64,000 nucleotides of DNA from Sphingobacterium sp. UGAL515B_05 (GTDB lineage: Bacteria; Bacteroidota; Bacteroidia; Sphingobacteriales; Sphingobacteriaceae): the NCBI RefSeq assembly GCF_033097525.1, contig NZ_CP109907.1, positions 1,426,001 to 1,490,000 on the forward strand, in the 5' to 3' direction. Positions 43,030 to 51,703 of the stretch are shown here, one piece after another. Numbering within the stretch: position 1 is the stretch's first letter; each line of letters starts with the position of its first letter. A program made the position numbers and the translations under genes. Below the pieces are notes generated by a model. It was not told the origin of the DNA. It did no database searches and saw nothing but the letters and a program-made list of their open reading frames with translations.

Positions 43030-44061
43030 ATGAAAAGGATCACTATAAAGGATATCGCAAAAACTTTGGGATATTCAATTGGCACTGTTTCAAAAGCACT
43101 GGCAGATAGCCATGAAATCAGCGAAGTTACTAAAGTTGAAATACAAAAATTTGCCGATGAAAATGGCTATCAATACAACCAATATGCTAAATTACTCCGA
43201 ACCGGAAAAACAAATATCATTGGCATGATTGTGCCGAAAATTGGTAATTCATTTTTCTCCCAGATTTTGGAAGGAATAGAAGAAAAAATGTCAAAAACGG
43301 CCTACAACCTAATCATTATGCAAAGCTATGATGATCCGGTCCGTGAATTAAATCTCTTAGAAACGCTATTTAGAAAAGGAGCTGACGCTATTATAATTGC
43401 CCCAACAGGCAATTGCATTTCACTTGATTATCTTAGAAAATTAAAAAAAGATGATATTCCAGTTGTTTTAATAGATAGAATAAATTATGCCATCAACACC
43501 CATAAAATTGGCATCGATAACTTTAGAGCTGTCTATCAAGGCATATCCCATTTGATCAGTATTGGACGCATGGATATCCTTTTTATTTCAAGTATGGCCA
43601 AAGGAGTTGTGGAAGAGCGACGACGTGGTTATCTCCAGTGTTTAAACGATTCTGGTATCCAAATAAATTATGAAAACCTCCTATCGATTGATGTGGAGAA
43701 AAATGGTGAAAATAGTCGTGAAGAACTGATAAAATATTTTGCACAAAGGATTCAGGAAAACACACTTCCGAACGCTATATTTACGGCCTCTGATCAATTA
43801 TCCTATCAGGTTTTAGAAGTATTGCATACGTTGAATATTGAGGTACCTAAAAGCATAGCACTCTTAGGTTTTGCTAACTTCACATTTTCCAATCTCTTTA
43901 GACCGCCCTTATCCTGTATCGTCCAACCTTCAAAAGAAATGGGTTCAGAAGCATTTGCTCTAATTGAAGAAATTTTAGATAAACCTGACGGGCAAAAAAG
44001 CTCTTCATTTGAAGACATTAAATTACCTGTGAAAATGGAAATACGCCATTCTACAAACTAA
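43030..44061 (+). CDS. LacI-family transcriptional regulator (plus strand)
   Basis: This 343-residue regulator has a LacI helix-turn-helix (TIKDIAKTLGYSIGTVSKALADS, residues 4-26), hinge (YNQYAKLLRTGKTN, with the intercalating Leu) and effector domain (IIGMIVPKIGNSFFSQILEGIEE, ADAIIIAPTGN, DILFISSMAKGVVEERRRGYLQ, NAIFTASDQLSYQVLEVL, LLGFANFTFSNLFRPPLSCIVQP). It is the only complete plus-strand gene in the window. It is convergent with the 20-kb M60 gene train and divergent from the C39-like gene. Several CpG-centred palindromes precede it, suggesting autoregulation. Its target genes are not shown by the sequence. Confidence 0.93.
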   Translation: MKRITIKDIAKTLGYSIGTVSKALADSHEISEVTKVEIQKFADENGYQYNQYAKLLRTGKTNIIGMIVPKIGNSFFSQILEGIEEKMSKTAYNLIIMQSYDDPVRELNLLETLFRKGADAIIIAPTGNCISLDYLRKLKKDDIPVVLIDRINYAINTHKIGIDNFRAVYQGISHLISIGRMDILFISSMAKGVVEERRRGYLQCLNDSGIQINYENLLSIDVEKNGENSREELIKYFAQRIQENTLPNAIFTASDQLSYQVLEVLHTLNIEVPKSIALLGFANFTFSNLFRPPLSCIVQPSKEMGSEAFALIEEILDKPDGQKSSSFEDIKLPVKMEIRHSTN

Positions 44062-44100
44062 GTTGTTGAGAAACCGTATCTAATAGACCGCATTTGTTAA

Positions 44101-44132
44101 AAATCCCCGAAGCGTATAGCTTCTGGGGATTT
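44101..44132. terminator. Bidirectional terminator between LacI gene and M60 locus
   Basis: Arms 44101-44113 and 44119-44132 (AATCCCC...GGGGATT, one bulge) form a hairpin between two convergent genes, with T-rich sequence on both outward sides (a stretch of T near 44140 on the plus strand and five T near 44100 on the minus strand). It can serve both transcripts. Confidence 0.7.
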
Positions 44133-44196
44133 ATCTATATTTTTGTTTCTCTTACCTATCTGCCTTTTTTGTGTTTTGAGTTTATATCGCATGTTC

Positions 44197-46149
44197 CTAA
44201 ATATCATCCGAACGAATGATACGCACGGAACCTACAGTTTTTTCAGCATTTTTATTTGTATTATTGGCCACGTACCAGTTTCCTGTCCATACATCATAAT
44301 AAATACCGAATGGTTGAAAGAACCTTGCGGCCACATCCTTAATTGGGACATTATCAATAACTTGACCTGTTTCATCACCCGAGGAAACTCTAGTAGACAA
44401 CTCAGTCATCACATCCGTCTTCAAATCATAGTAAAAAATCAGATTGTGATTACCAGCTGTAGCCAAAAGCACATCTCCCGCCGTAGCAAACAACCCTCTG
44501 TTATTGACGTTTGAATTTTGATATGGTGCTATCGAATTCGATGTAAAATTGTATTTGAAGACATTATTATTATTGTTGCTTGACACATACATATCCTCGC
44601 CATCTGGAGTTATAGTCATCGTAAATAGATTGCCCGCACCACTTGGTATCGCCAATGTGGATACCGTATTTGCTGTCGTTGAAAGATCGATCTTTCTTAG
44701 GCGAGCGCCTCCCCATTCTGAAACATATAGAGATTTTCTTGCCTTGTCAAAAATAATACCCGATGGTCTGTTAAATGTTGCAGCAGAACCTACACCATCA
44801 GCTGTGCCCGAAGCCCCTGTACCAGCTATTGTCGATACCGTATAATCTCCGTTCGCATTTTTTACGATCTTACGAATTCGATGAGCTCCAACAGCACTAG
44901 CGGCATCAGTCGTATAAATGGTACCTGAAGAATCGACAGCTACGCCCCACATACCGTTAAAGGTTGCCGCGGTGCCAGCTCCATCGACAGATCCTGTCGC
45001 ACCACTGCCGGCAATGACACTAGCACTCCCTGAAGCATCGACCATAAACAATTGATTCTTATAACCATCGGCAATATATAAGTTATGGCTATTATCCATC
45101 GTTATAGCAAAAGGACCTTTTACACTAAGTCCATTATTCAAAACCAAGGTTGAAACTTTTAAATTTGTCAAAATAGGCTTCGTGTACCGAGGGTCCAGAT
45201 CTTTAATCATCACCTGAAAAGGTGTAACCGTATTAGATTCCGCTAGCGTCATTGTGCTATTTTGCACTTCAAATCTCACTTTGGAATTATTGTTGTATTT
45301 GATCTCTATATCCCCTGGATATACTTTGTTCACGAGTGTAAATTGACCAGCGTTATCAAATTCACCTTCCTCCCAAGTGGAAAATTCCCTATCTACAACC
45401 GATTTATAACGATACTGGAATTTTTCATTTTTTATAACTTGATTACTGAAAACCTGCTTGCTCACCAATTTCAAATTACCTTTGCCGAATAAGGATTTAG
45501 TAGTCAAGGTAAGCTCAATTGGGGTCCTCGTCAACAAAGCTCCCTCTAGTGAATCTGGCATATATGCCACATCCGGTTCAGCAACCTTCACCTTATAGTG
45601 CACAGGAAATGCTCTGCCTGTAAAAGACACCCTACCCTGTTCATTAGACAACAAAGTATCTACAACAGAATAAGATTCTGTATTACTTTCGCGTTCATAA
45701 AGTCCTACTTTTATACCCACATAGGGCTGCTTGAGGTCATTGAGTACCTGAACATTGATTTGAGAAACTCCAAATCGTGGATAGCTATTCAATATGATTG
45801 GATAATCTTTGTTTTCAGTAATATCTACAAAATTCTCATCCAAGTGATAGCGCCCTGTATCCCGTATAGATACTTTTACCAAATTAGGAAATGGGACATC
45901 GTACCTAAATTGTCCTTTTACATCAGTAGACACAGTATCTATAAAAGTCTGCTCTCCATTGGCTTTCGTCTGCCGTTGAAACAATATTTTTACGCCTTTT
46001 AACACCGTATTATCATCAGTATTAGTCAAAGTCCCCGAGATACTTCCTCGCTGGACAACAGTAGTCTGATTCCAATAATCATCCCTTTTACATGCTGCAA
46101 ATGCTATAAGGGCAACGCATGTTGCATAAAATAGTTTTCTTTTCATCAT
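44197..46149 (-). CDS. NHL-repeat beta-propeller lipoprotein with Ig-like N-terminal domains
   Basis: This 650-residue lipoprotein (AFAACKRDD) has two CarboxypepD-regulatory-like beta domains (about residues 35-200: ISGTLTNTDDNTVLKGVKILF and INVQVLNDLKQPYVGIKVGLYE) and an intermediate beta region. A C-terminal NHL propeller (about 345-650) carries repeated units such as GPFAITMDNSHNLYIADGYKNQL, GMWGVAVDSSGTIYTTD, RPSGIIFDKARKSLYVSE and QPFGIYYDVWTGNWYVAN. It is the last gene of the M60 train, 16 bp after the LamG-DUF4983 gene, and has a convergent terminator. A surface glycan- or protein-binding role is likely by position; no catalytic residues are evident. Confidence 0.75.
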   Translation of the reverse strand: MMKRKLFYATCVALIAFAACKRDDYWNQTTVVQRGSISGTLTNTDDNTVLKGVKILFQRQTKANGEQTFIDTVSTDVKGQFRYDVPFPNLVKVSIRDTGRYHLDENFVDITENKDYPIILNSYPRFGVSQINVQVLNDLKQPYVGIKVGLYERESNTESYSVVDTLLSNEQGRVSFTGRAFPVHYKVKVAEPDVAYMPDSLEGALLTRTPIELTLTTKSLFGKGNLKLVSKQVFSNQVIKNEKFQYRYKSVVDREFSTWEEGEFDNAGQFTLVNKVYPGDIEIKYNNNSKVRFEVQNSTMTLAESNTVTPFQVMIKDLDPRYTKPILTNLKVSTLVLNNGLSVKGPFAITMDNSHNLYIADGYKNQLFMVDASGSASVIAGSGATGSVDGAGTAATFNGMWGVAVDSSGTIYTTDAASAVGAHRIRKIVKNANGDYTVSTIAGTGASGTADGVGSAATFNRPSGIIFDKARKSLYVSEWGGARLRKIDLSTTANTVSTLAIPSGAGNLFTMTITPDGEDMYVSSNNNNNVFKYNFTSNSIAPYQNSNVNNRGLFATAGDVLLATAGNHNLIFYYDLKTDVMTELSTRVSSGDETGQVIDNVPIKDVAARFFQPFGIYYDVWTGNWYVANNTNKNAEKTVGSVRIIRSDDI

Positions 46150-46165
46150 GGTCTAATCGATTCGG

Positions 46166-47872
46166 TTATTTTCCAACAAATTCAGTTTCATAGGTATTCA
46201 AAAACACCTTCCCTTCGAGTCCCCAGGATTCGGCCGGTTTGATATTTAGCCAATAAAAAATTTGGGGTGCAATGTCTACTGCGCTTAGCAATAGTTCATC
46301 AGGATTTTTTTCTGAGCCTGTCAACAACTTACAAAAATCATTCTGTAAAAACTCCCAGCTATAAGCTCCATTGATCATAAAATCAGGTGCCCCAGCAACG
46401 TTGTTTTTCAATCGGGCCCCTACGCCATCTCCTAGATCCCATCCACCGATCATATCAGCTTTATACTGATTATCCACTGGGCTTTTACAATAATTATTCG
46501 TTATGTAATCTACGGGCAATGCTCTATTATAAATACAGACATCCTTCACCGATTGTATCAAAGAACCACCTACATAAGACGCCGAATAACCGACATTCAG
46601 ATTACTTGCAGAGGTTCCCTGTGCTGTGCCTAAGCTACCTTCTGCCCCCATCTCGCCATCAGTAAATACCTGAACTTTACGAGTTGAGCCATCCATATAA
46701 ACACGTGCCGTCAGAGTATACCATTTACCTACTTCAAATTTCTTATCAAAAGTGACTTGTGTTCCTTTTATCTTAAACCTCCAGCCAACACCACCATTGT
46801 GGATAAAAGACCAACCATCATCGGAGTTACCAGTATTGGCCTGCTTAGAGATAATAGCCGGATTTAACGTTCCAAATTGATGAATCAATAATTTTAGCTG
46901 AATTGTATATTCTCCTGAAGTACCTAGGTTATAACGTGCCGCATCTGCTGCTGTTATTGTGCCGTTAATACCGCTCTTTGCCTTGAACCCGTTGGTAAAA
47001 GGCGGTGCTACAAATTTCCGTTTGACAAAGTTTGGATTGTATAGAATAAGAGGAACCTTACGCTCCTCCAGGGTAGCACCACCATAATTTTTATCATATC
47101 CACCATGATTGGATGTAATCACTACTAACCAATCTTCACCAGCATAATTTTTTCGCTGCTCAACTGCGGCTAAGATCTCGCCCACATAACCATCAATTCG
47201 GTCCAATGTTGATTTGTATTTTAGATTATCCAAAGAGAATCCTCCGGTCATCCCCTCCGTATTTAAGTCACGAAAATTGACCACGGTGAACCCTAAATCT
47301 TTCTCTCCATTTTTGATACGATCCACAGCCTTCACTTTAACCTCTTCATCTGAAGCGACCACTCCATTGTCATCTGACAAGTTAAATAAATTATGATCCA
47401 ATGGTTCCCACGCTGTAATCGACAGTGTTTTGAGTATCCGTCCTGATTCCAATAAGCGCTGGTATAAACTAATATAGCCCGTGGAAACTCCAGTACCATT
47501 ATGGTCATGAATATCATCATCATCTTCTTCCGCTATAGCAAAATCATTGGTGGTTACACCATGTTTACTACTACTTTTCCCACTCAAGATTGTTGTCCAC
47601 GTAGCGGCATCTTTTGTATTGGCATCGGCCATGCCTTCAAAAGTATACTTCGAATGTTCCAATAGTTTACCGATATTAGTAGGAACGTAATTATTTAGTT
47701 CTGTTCCTACTAATCCATCGATTGAAATTAATAACACCTTTCTATCCTTAGTAATTACTTGAGGTTCCTCTTTTTCAAACACTAAGGGCGGATCAAAATA
47801 TTTTTTACATGACATAAGGCAACAAACCGTAACAACTAGCATGCTCCCCAATATATATTTATAGTTCTTCAT
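46166..47872 (-). CDS. Phosphodiesterase-like/LamG/DUF4983 lipoprotein, metal site altered
   Basis: This 568-residue lipoprotein (LMSCKKYF, Cys22) has an N-terminal alkaline-phosphatase/ENPP-superfamily domain (about 45-285): VLLISIDGLVG with Asp52, DAATWTTILSGKSSSKHGV (88-106) and VVITSNHGGYDKNYGG. A LamG-type concanavalin-like domain follows (about 305-460: EYTIQLKLLIHQFG..., GWSFIHNGGVGWRFKI, KWYTLTARVYMDG), then a DUF4983 tail. The usual Asp-His pair in the TSDHGG motif reads Asn255-His256, so one metal ligand is lost and catalysis is doubtful. It is the paralogue of the protein at 49904 and flanks the M60 gene. A surface-binding role is plausible. Confidence 0.75.
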   Translation of the reverse strand: MKNYKYILGSMLVVTVCCLMSCKKYFDPPLVFEKEEPQVITKDRKVLLISIDGLVGTELNNYVPTNIGKLLEHSKYTFEGMADANTKDAATWTTILSGKSSSKHGVTTNDFAIAEEDDDDIHDHNGTGVSTGYISLYQRLLESGRILKTLSITAWEPLDHNLFNLSDDNGVVASDEEVKVKAVDRIKNGEKDLGFTVVNFRDLNTEGMTGGFSLDNLKYKSTLDRIDGYVGEILAAVEQRKNYAGEDWLVVITSNHGGYDKNYGGATLEERKVPLILYNPNFVKRKFVAPPFTNGFKAKSGINGTITAADAARYNLGTSGEYTIQLKLLIHQFGTLNPAIISKQANTGNSDDGWSFIHNGGVGWRFKIKGTQVTFDKKFEVGKWYTLTARVYMDGSTRKVQVFTDGEMGAEGSLGTAQGTSASNLNVGYSASYVGGSLIQSVKDVCIYNRALPVDYITNNYCKSPVDNQYKADMIGGWDLGDGVGARLKNNVAGAPDFMINGAYSWEFLQNDFCKLLTGSEKNPDELLLSAVDIAPQIFYWLNIKPAESWGLEGKVFLNTYETEFVGK

Positions 47873-47890
47873 CTCGATTTATATTTTCAT

Positions 47891-49897
47891 TTATTTGTCG
47901 AATGCCCACGCACCAAGTTCTGCCATAGCCACATCCGCATGGATTGCAGCTTTTATATTCAAACGGAACTCCTTAAATTTCCTTTGAACACCGTCCGAGA
48001 ATCTCACGTATACCTTTTCTGGATCATTATTCATAATTGCCAAAGTATTTCCGCCTTCCATTGGTACGACCTCCCAAGCGGCCGATGCATTGGCCCGAAC
48101 CTCCATTGTATAATCAGTAAGATAACGTGTCAAGTATCCCGAACGTCCCTGAAAATAGAATCCGTCAGCGTTAATATCATTTGGGCTTACAACAGCAATA
48201 CTGTATGGGAAAGTCTTCACGCTACCAATATGCCAAAAGGTAGCAGACTTCCCGTCAAAAAGATTAGTAAGCGGATAACTCGCATGTGAAGAATACCCAG
48301 AAGAAAGGGCCGCCGTCCAATTTGTGGTGCCAACATCCGTTCTATAGACTGGAATAGGTCCATCACCTCCTGTTTTGGTGACTGGATTAAATAGCCAAAC
48401 TGCTTTATTCAACAATGGAAACCCCTTTTCTTCAGACACATAACGTTTAGACACTGTACTTACCTTGAGCCCCCATTGATTCAAATAAGGTTCCATATCT
48501 ATTTTGGTATATTCCGATAATGCCTCGTAAAAGAAATCTATTTTAGATTGATCATTTGCTGAAGTAAAGCGCGCTTCACGCCCTCGGACATAGATGTAAG
48601 TCATAAATTCATAGCCATACTTTTCAAATATCTGTGCATACATCATCAAACGGATATCGTGTGCTTTACTTTTATAAGCATTACCTTCAACATCCATACT
48701 GGCCCAGTTAATGTCATCTTTAGTTATCCCAGCAGTTTTCTTTGCCGCGATATAAGGAACCGCACTATTCCATACTTCGGCAATCTTATAACTCTGATGT
48801 CCAAAAACCTTAGATACCCTAAAATGGAACAAGTTATTGGTAACCTCGCCATTTCCGGCAAAATTCCAAGTCGAGCCCATTTGCATGTTATGACCTAGTT
48901 CGTGAAAAGTTCCCCAATTGGCATTTTTCACACCATCTATACTAACTGCTTGCTTGAAGTAGTTCTCAGTAGCGCCAGCCCGAACCGGATAACCCGAAAC
49001 CTGGGCTACCCCTGGTTTAAAGAGAACGTCATGGACAATCCGCCACTTGTTGAAAGGAGCGCGATGTCGAATATCAGGATTCCCTTCGGTCATCCCGGTC
49101 CAATCCCAATAGCCCTCACGAATAGCTTTATCCCAAGTTTTCATTAATTCAGTAGGATCTTCAATAGGGTGCTGTTTTAACCGTTCAGTCTGCATCGTAA
49201 AAACGATGCGGTCCCCTTCCAGATCAAACCAAGGTACTGTTGATTTTGCCACTAATGCTTTCCATTCTTCATTTGTCGTAGCCCCAGGACCACTCAATTT
49301 AAAGCTCGGCGCTTTGGCGACACCCGAAAAATGAAGATCAACCACACGTCCAATCGGACGGGAAGGGATAATATAAATTAATCCACCATAAAGGTTGCGC
49401 ATATAATTTTTCCCTGGAAAAAGTGTAGCCTGACTAAATATGACAGCATCACGAGCAGGAAAATCAATACCATCCAAACTAGTTGAGACATGCGGACTAA
49501 TTTGCGCCGTCAAACCATACACACCTTCTGGAACATTGATCACCACCAGTTCACCAGCCGGGGCATACACCCCAGTCCCTTGCCATGCTCCGGGCGCAAC
49601 AGAGATTCGTAAGTCTGACGCTCTGATCTCTTCATAATTGAGATCGATCTGCACTAAATAATTCTCCAAACGAGGCTCTTCCGCCGTCATCAGTCCAGGG
49701 AATAAACGTGCTTGTGTGTATTTTGAATAATCGATCTTAAAGCGATTGGTATCAACACTCACTGTTACAGTATCCTGATAATCAACATCGGAATACCCGT
49801 TATCTGCCGGGCTAAGGCGATCCTTTCGACAAGAGTAGGCTAAGGAAAGAAAGCCTGCCGCCAACAGTAAAAAACTAAAATTTCTTTTCATGTGCAT
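47891..49897 (-). CDS. M60-family (enhancin-like) zinc metalloprotease lipoprotein
   Basis: This 668-residue lipoprotein (LAYSCRKDR; the start at Met3 is also possible) has the M60 domain architecture of mucin-type O-glycoprotein peptidases. Features are TGVYAPAGELVVINVPEGVYG (108-128), GGLIYIIPSRPIGRVVDLHFSG (171-192), the zinc site HELGHNMQM (332-340) and the downstream ligand Glu351 in NGEVTNNLF. The C-terminal 150 residues form an F5/8-type discoidin carbohydrate-binding domain (TNLFDGKSATFWHIG..., GVQRKFKEFRLNIKA). Characterised M60 peptidases cleave next to O-glycosylated Ser/Thr. It lies in the middle of a SusCD-containing gene train, which argues for glycoprotein degradation at the cell surface. 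Confidence 0.9.
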   Translation of the reverse strand: MHMKRNFSFLLLAAGFLSLAYSCRKDRLSPADNGYSDVDYQDTVTVSVDTNRFKIDYSKYTQARLFPGLMTAEEPRLENYLVQIDLNYEEIRASDLRISVAPGAWQGTGVYAPAGELVVINVPEGVYGLTAQISPHVSTSLDGIDFPARDAVIFSQATLFPGKNYMRNLYGGLIYIIPSRPIGRVVDLHFSGVAKAPSFKLSGPGATTNEEWKALVAKSTVPWFDLEGDRIVFTMQTERLKQHPIEDPTELMKTWDKAIREGYWDWTGMTEGNPDIRHRAPFNKWRIVHDVLFKPGVAQVSGYPVRAGATENYFKQAVSIDGVKNANWGTFHELGHNMQMGSTWNFAGNGEVTNNLFHFRVSKVFGHQSYKIAEVWNSAVPYIAAKKTAGITKDDINWASMDVEGNAYKSKAHDIRLMMYAQIFEKYGYEFMTYIYVRGREARFTSANDQSKIDFFYEALSEYTKIDMEPYLNQWGLKVSTVSKRYVSEEKGFPLLNKAVWLFNPVTKTGGDGPIPVYRTDVGTTNWTAALSSGYSSHASYPLTNLFDGKSATFWHIGSVKTFPYSIAVVSPNDINADGFYFQGRSGYLTRYLTDYTMEVRANASAAWEVVPMEGGNTLAIMNNDPEKVYVRFSDGVQRKFKEFRLNIKAAIHADVAMAELGAWAFDK

Positions 49898-49903
49898 TAT
49901 CGG

Positions 49904-51676
49904 TTAATTATTGGAAAATGCTGGAGACCAGCTTTGGGCATCCAAATTAAATTGTCCTACCTCAAGGATATTCATCCAGTTATAGATCATCAATGGGGCA
50001 TCAACTGTACGAACAACATAACGATCCATGCGCTCCGGCAAAGTCGGGCACAATGAGGCACCCCGTTCTGAAAAACTATTCCAAACATAACTTCCTGTCA
50101 ACTCAAAATTTCGTTTATTCTTACTTTTGTCTTTCAGTATTGCGCCACCGTCGTCAGCAGGCCAATAGCCAATCAAATCATTGTAAAAGGGACTTGTAGA
50201 GATTGCCATCGTTGAACAGGATATTGCTTTAATCACGTCATCCGGAATCGCTGCCTTATAGATTCTAACATCAGCAATAGTATGAGCAAAACCACCATTA
50301 TTTCCATAAGACCCCTCATAATAGCCCAATTTTAGTGGACTATCAGAACTTAAATTCCGACCAGCAAATGTCGTATTCGTACTTTTTAGATCGCCATCTC
50401 TATACATCTTCACAATACGGTTATTTCCGTCCTTGTAAATTTTTACGGTCAATGTATACCAAGTATCGAGATCGAAAGCTGTTCCATCTATAGCATAATT
50501 TGCTCCAGTTGAACTATTCCCAATAAACCTCCAACCTGAGCCTCCATTATATGTAATAGACCAACCAGCTGGAAAATTTGCAGCGCTGTTTTGCTTTCCG
50601 AAAATTACGCCATTTTGGGCTGTACCAGCCTTACCATTTCGACCATTCATTTCATTAACTTTCAGTTTCAATTGTATGGTATAGTCCCCGGCATCTACGC
50701 CCGTACCCAAATTATATAATGCCGCTTGAGCCGCAGGTAAATTTGCAGATCCATTCGCTTCAGAATACCGCACCGCCGAACTTGTCCATGCCGGATCTAC
50801 CGTTTCCATGCGTTCTACTAATTTGTAGCTAAACTCCGGGTTATTCATTAGGACAAAATTATTGCGTTCTGGGATCGCAAATACACTACCATCTTGCAGT
50901 GCCGGATTAAGGGTATATTTCCCCCCATTAGTCGAAGCGACAACAATCAGCCAACGTTCGTTTTTATAATTTTTACGATTGGTTATCGTTTTTCTTATCT
51001 CGCCAAGTTGGTCATCAAACGTGGCCAATGCCTGGATATATTTATCATTCTCAGAACCATATCCTGTCTGTTCTCCCACTTGTCGAACACTGGAAAACGT
51101 TGCCATGACAAACGTAGCCTCATCCTTACTCAATTCATCCTTTGTTGCACTTAACACCTCAGCATCTGTAGACAGGACTTTATTATTGTCCACACTATTC
51201 GCTTCAATCAGTGTTGGCACGAGTGGATTGGAGGTCAATAGTGCCGTTCGGCTCCCTTTATATTGTTTAATCCGTTTGAAGAACGTCGGATAGGTTGCTA
51301 GATTATTGCCGTTCAATTGATCATCACTGACTTTATGTTTTTCAATTTCAGTACCTGTCAGCAGGTCAGCATAATCTGTGGCCAATGTTTCGTGTTCACT
51401 ACTAACGGAATTCCAGCTAAAAACGCTGTTCATACTGAGCGCAGCCATATTGGGCATATGCCCATAATCTGTTGCTTCACTGCCAACAATTGTCCCAACA
51501 GCACCTTCAACGACAACATACGCGATCTTGAATTGATTGGCACTTAAGCCTAGATCCTTAGGTTCTGAGCCAAACTCAAGTTTATTCTCTATGCTTTTGT
51601 TGCAGGAAAACGCAACGACCAATAGTAGACAACCCCAAGCAGCAAACCTATATTTTTTCCATGTATTTCTTTTCAT
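49904..51676 (-). CDS. Degenerate phosphodiesterase-like/LamG/DUF4983 lipoprotein (paralogue)
   Basis: This 590-residue lipoprotein (AFSCNKSIE, Cys25) has the same three-part architecture as the protein at 46166, but the N-terminal domain is more decayed. IAYVVVEGAVG has Glu57 instead of Asp, and the TSDHGG motif has become VVASTNGGKY (His lost). A LamG domain (DYTIQLKLKVNEMNGRNG..., GWSITYNGGSGWRFIGN, TWYTLTVKIYKDGNNR) and a DUF4983 tail (LIGYWPADDGG..., LMIYNWMNILEVGQF) follow. It lies 6 bp upstream of the M60 gene. The conserved LamG and tail with a ruined active site suggest selection for binding rather than hydrolysis. Confidence 0.72.
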   Translation of the reverse strand: MKRNTWKKYRFAAWGCLLLVVAFSCNKSIENKLEFGSEPKDLGLSANQFKIAYVVVEGAVGTIVGSEATDYGHMPNMAALSMNSVFSWNSVSSEHETLATDYADLLTGTEIEKHKVSDDQLNGNNLATYPTFFKRIKQYKGSRTALLTSNPLVPTLIEANSVDNNKVLSTDAEVLSATKDELSKDEATFVMATFSSVRQVGEQTGYGSENDKYIQALATFDDQLGEIRKTITNRKNYKNERWLIVVASTNGGKYTLNPALQDGSVFAIPERNNFVLMNNPEFSYKLVERMETVDPAWTSSAVRYSEANGSANLPAAQAALYNLGTGVDAGDYTIQLKLKVNEMNGRNGKAGTAQNGVIFGKQNSAANFPAGWSITYNGGSGWRFIGNSSTGANYAIDGTAFDLDTWYTLTVKIYKDGNNRIVKMYRDGDLKSTNTTFAGRNLSSDSPLKLGYYEGSYGNNGGFAHTIADVRIYKAAIPDDVIKAISCSTMAISTSPFYNDLIGYWPADDGGAILKDKSKNKRNFELTGSYVWNSFSERGASLCPTLPERMDRYVVRTVDAPLMIYNWMNILEVGQFNLDAQSWSPAFSNN

Positions 51677-51703
51677 CTTTTAGATTTTATAGATAAATAA
51701 AAG

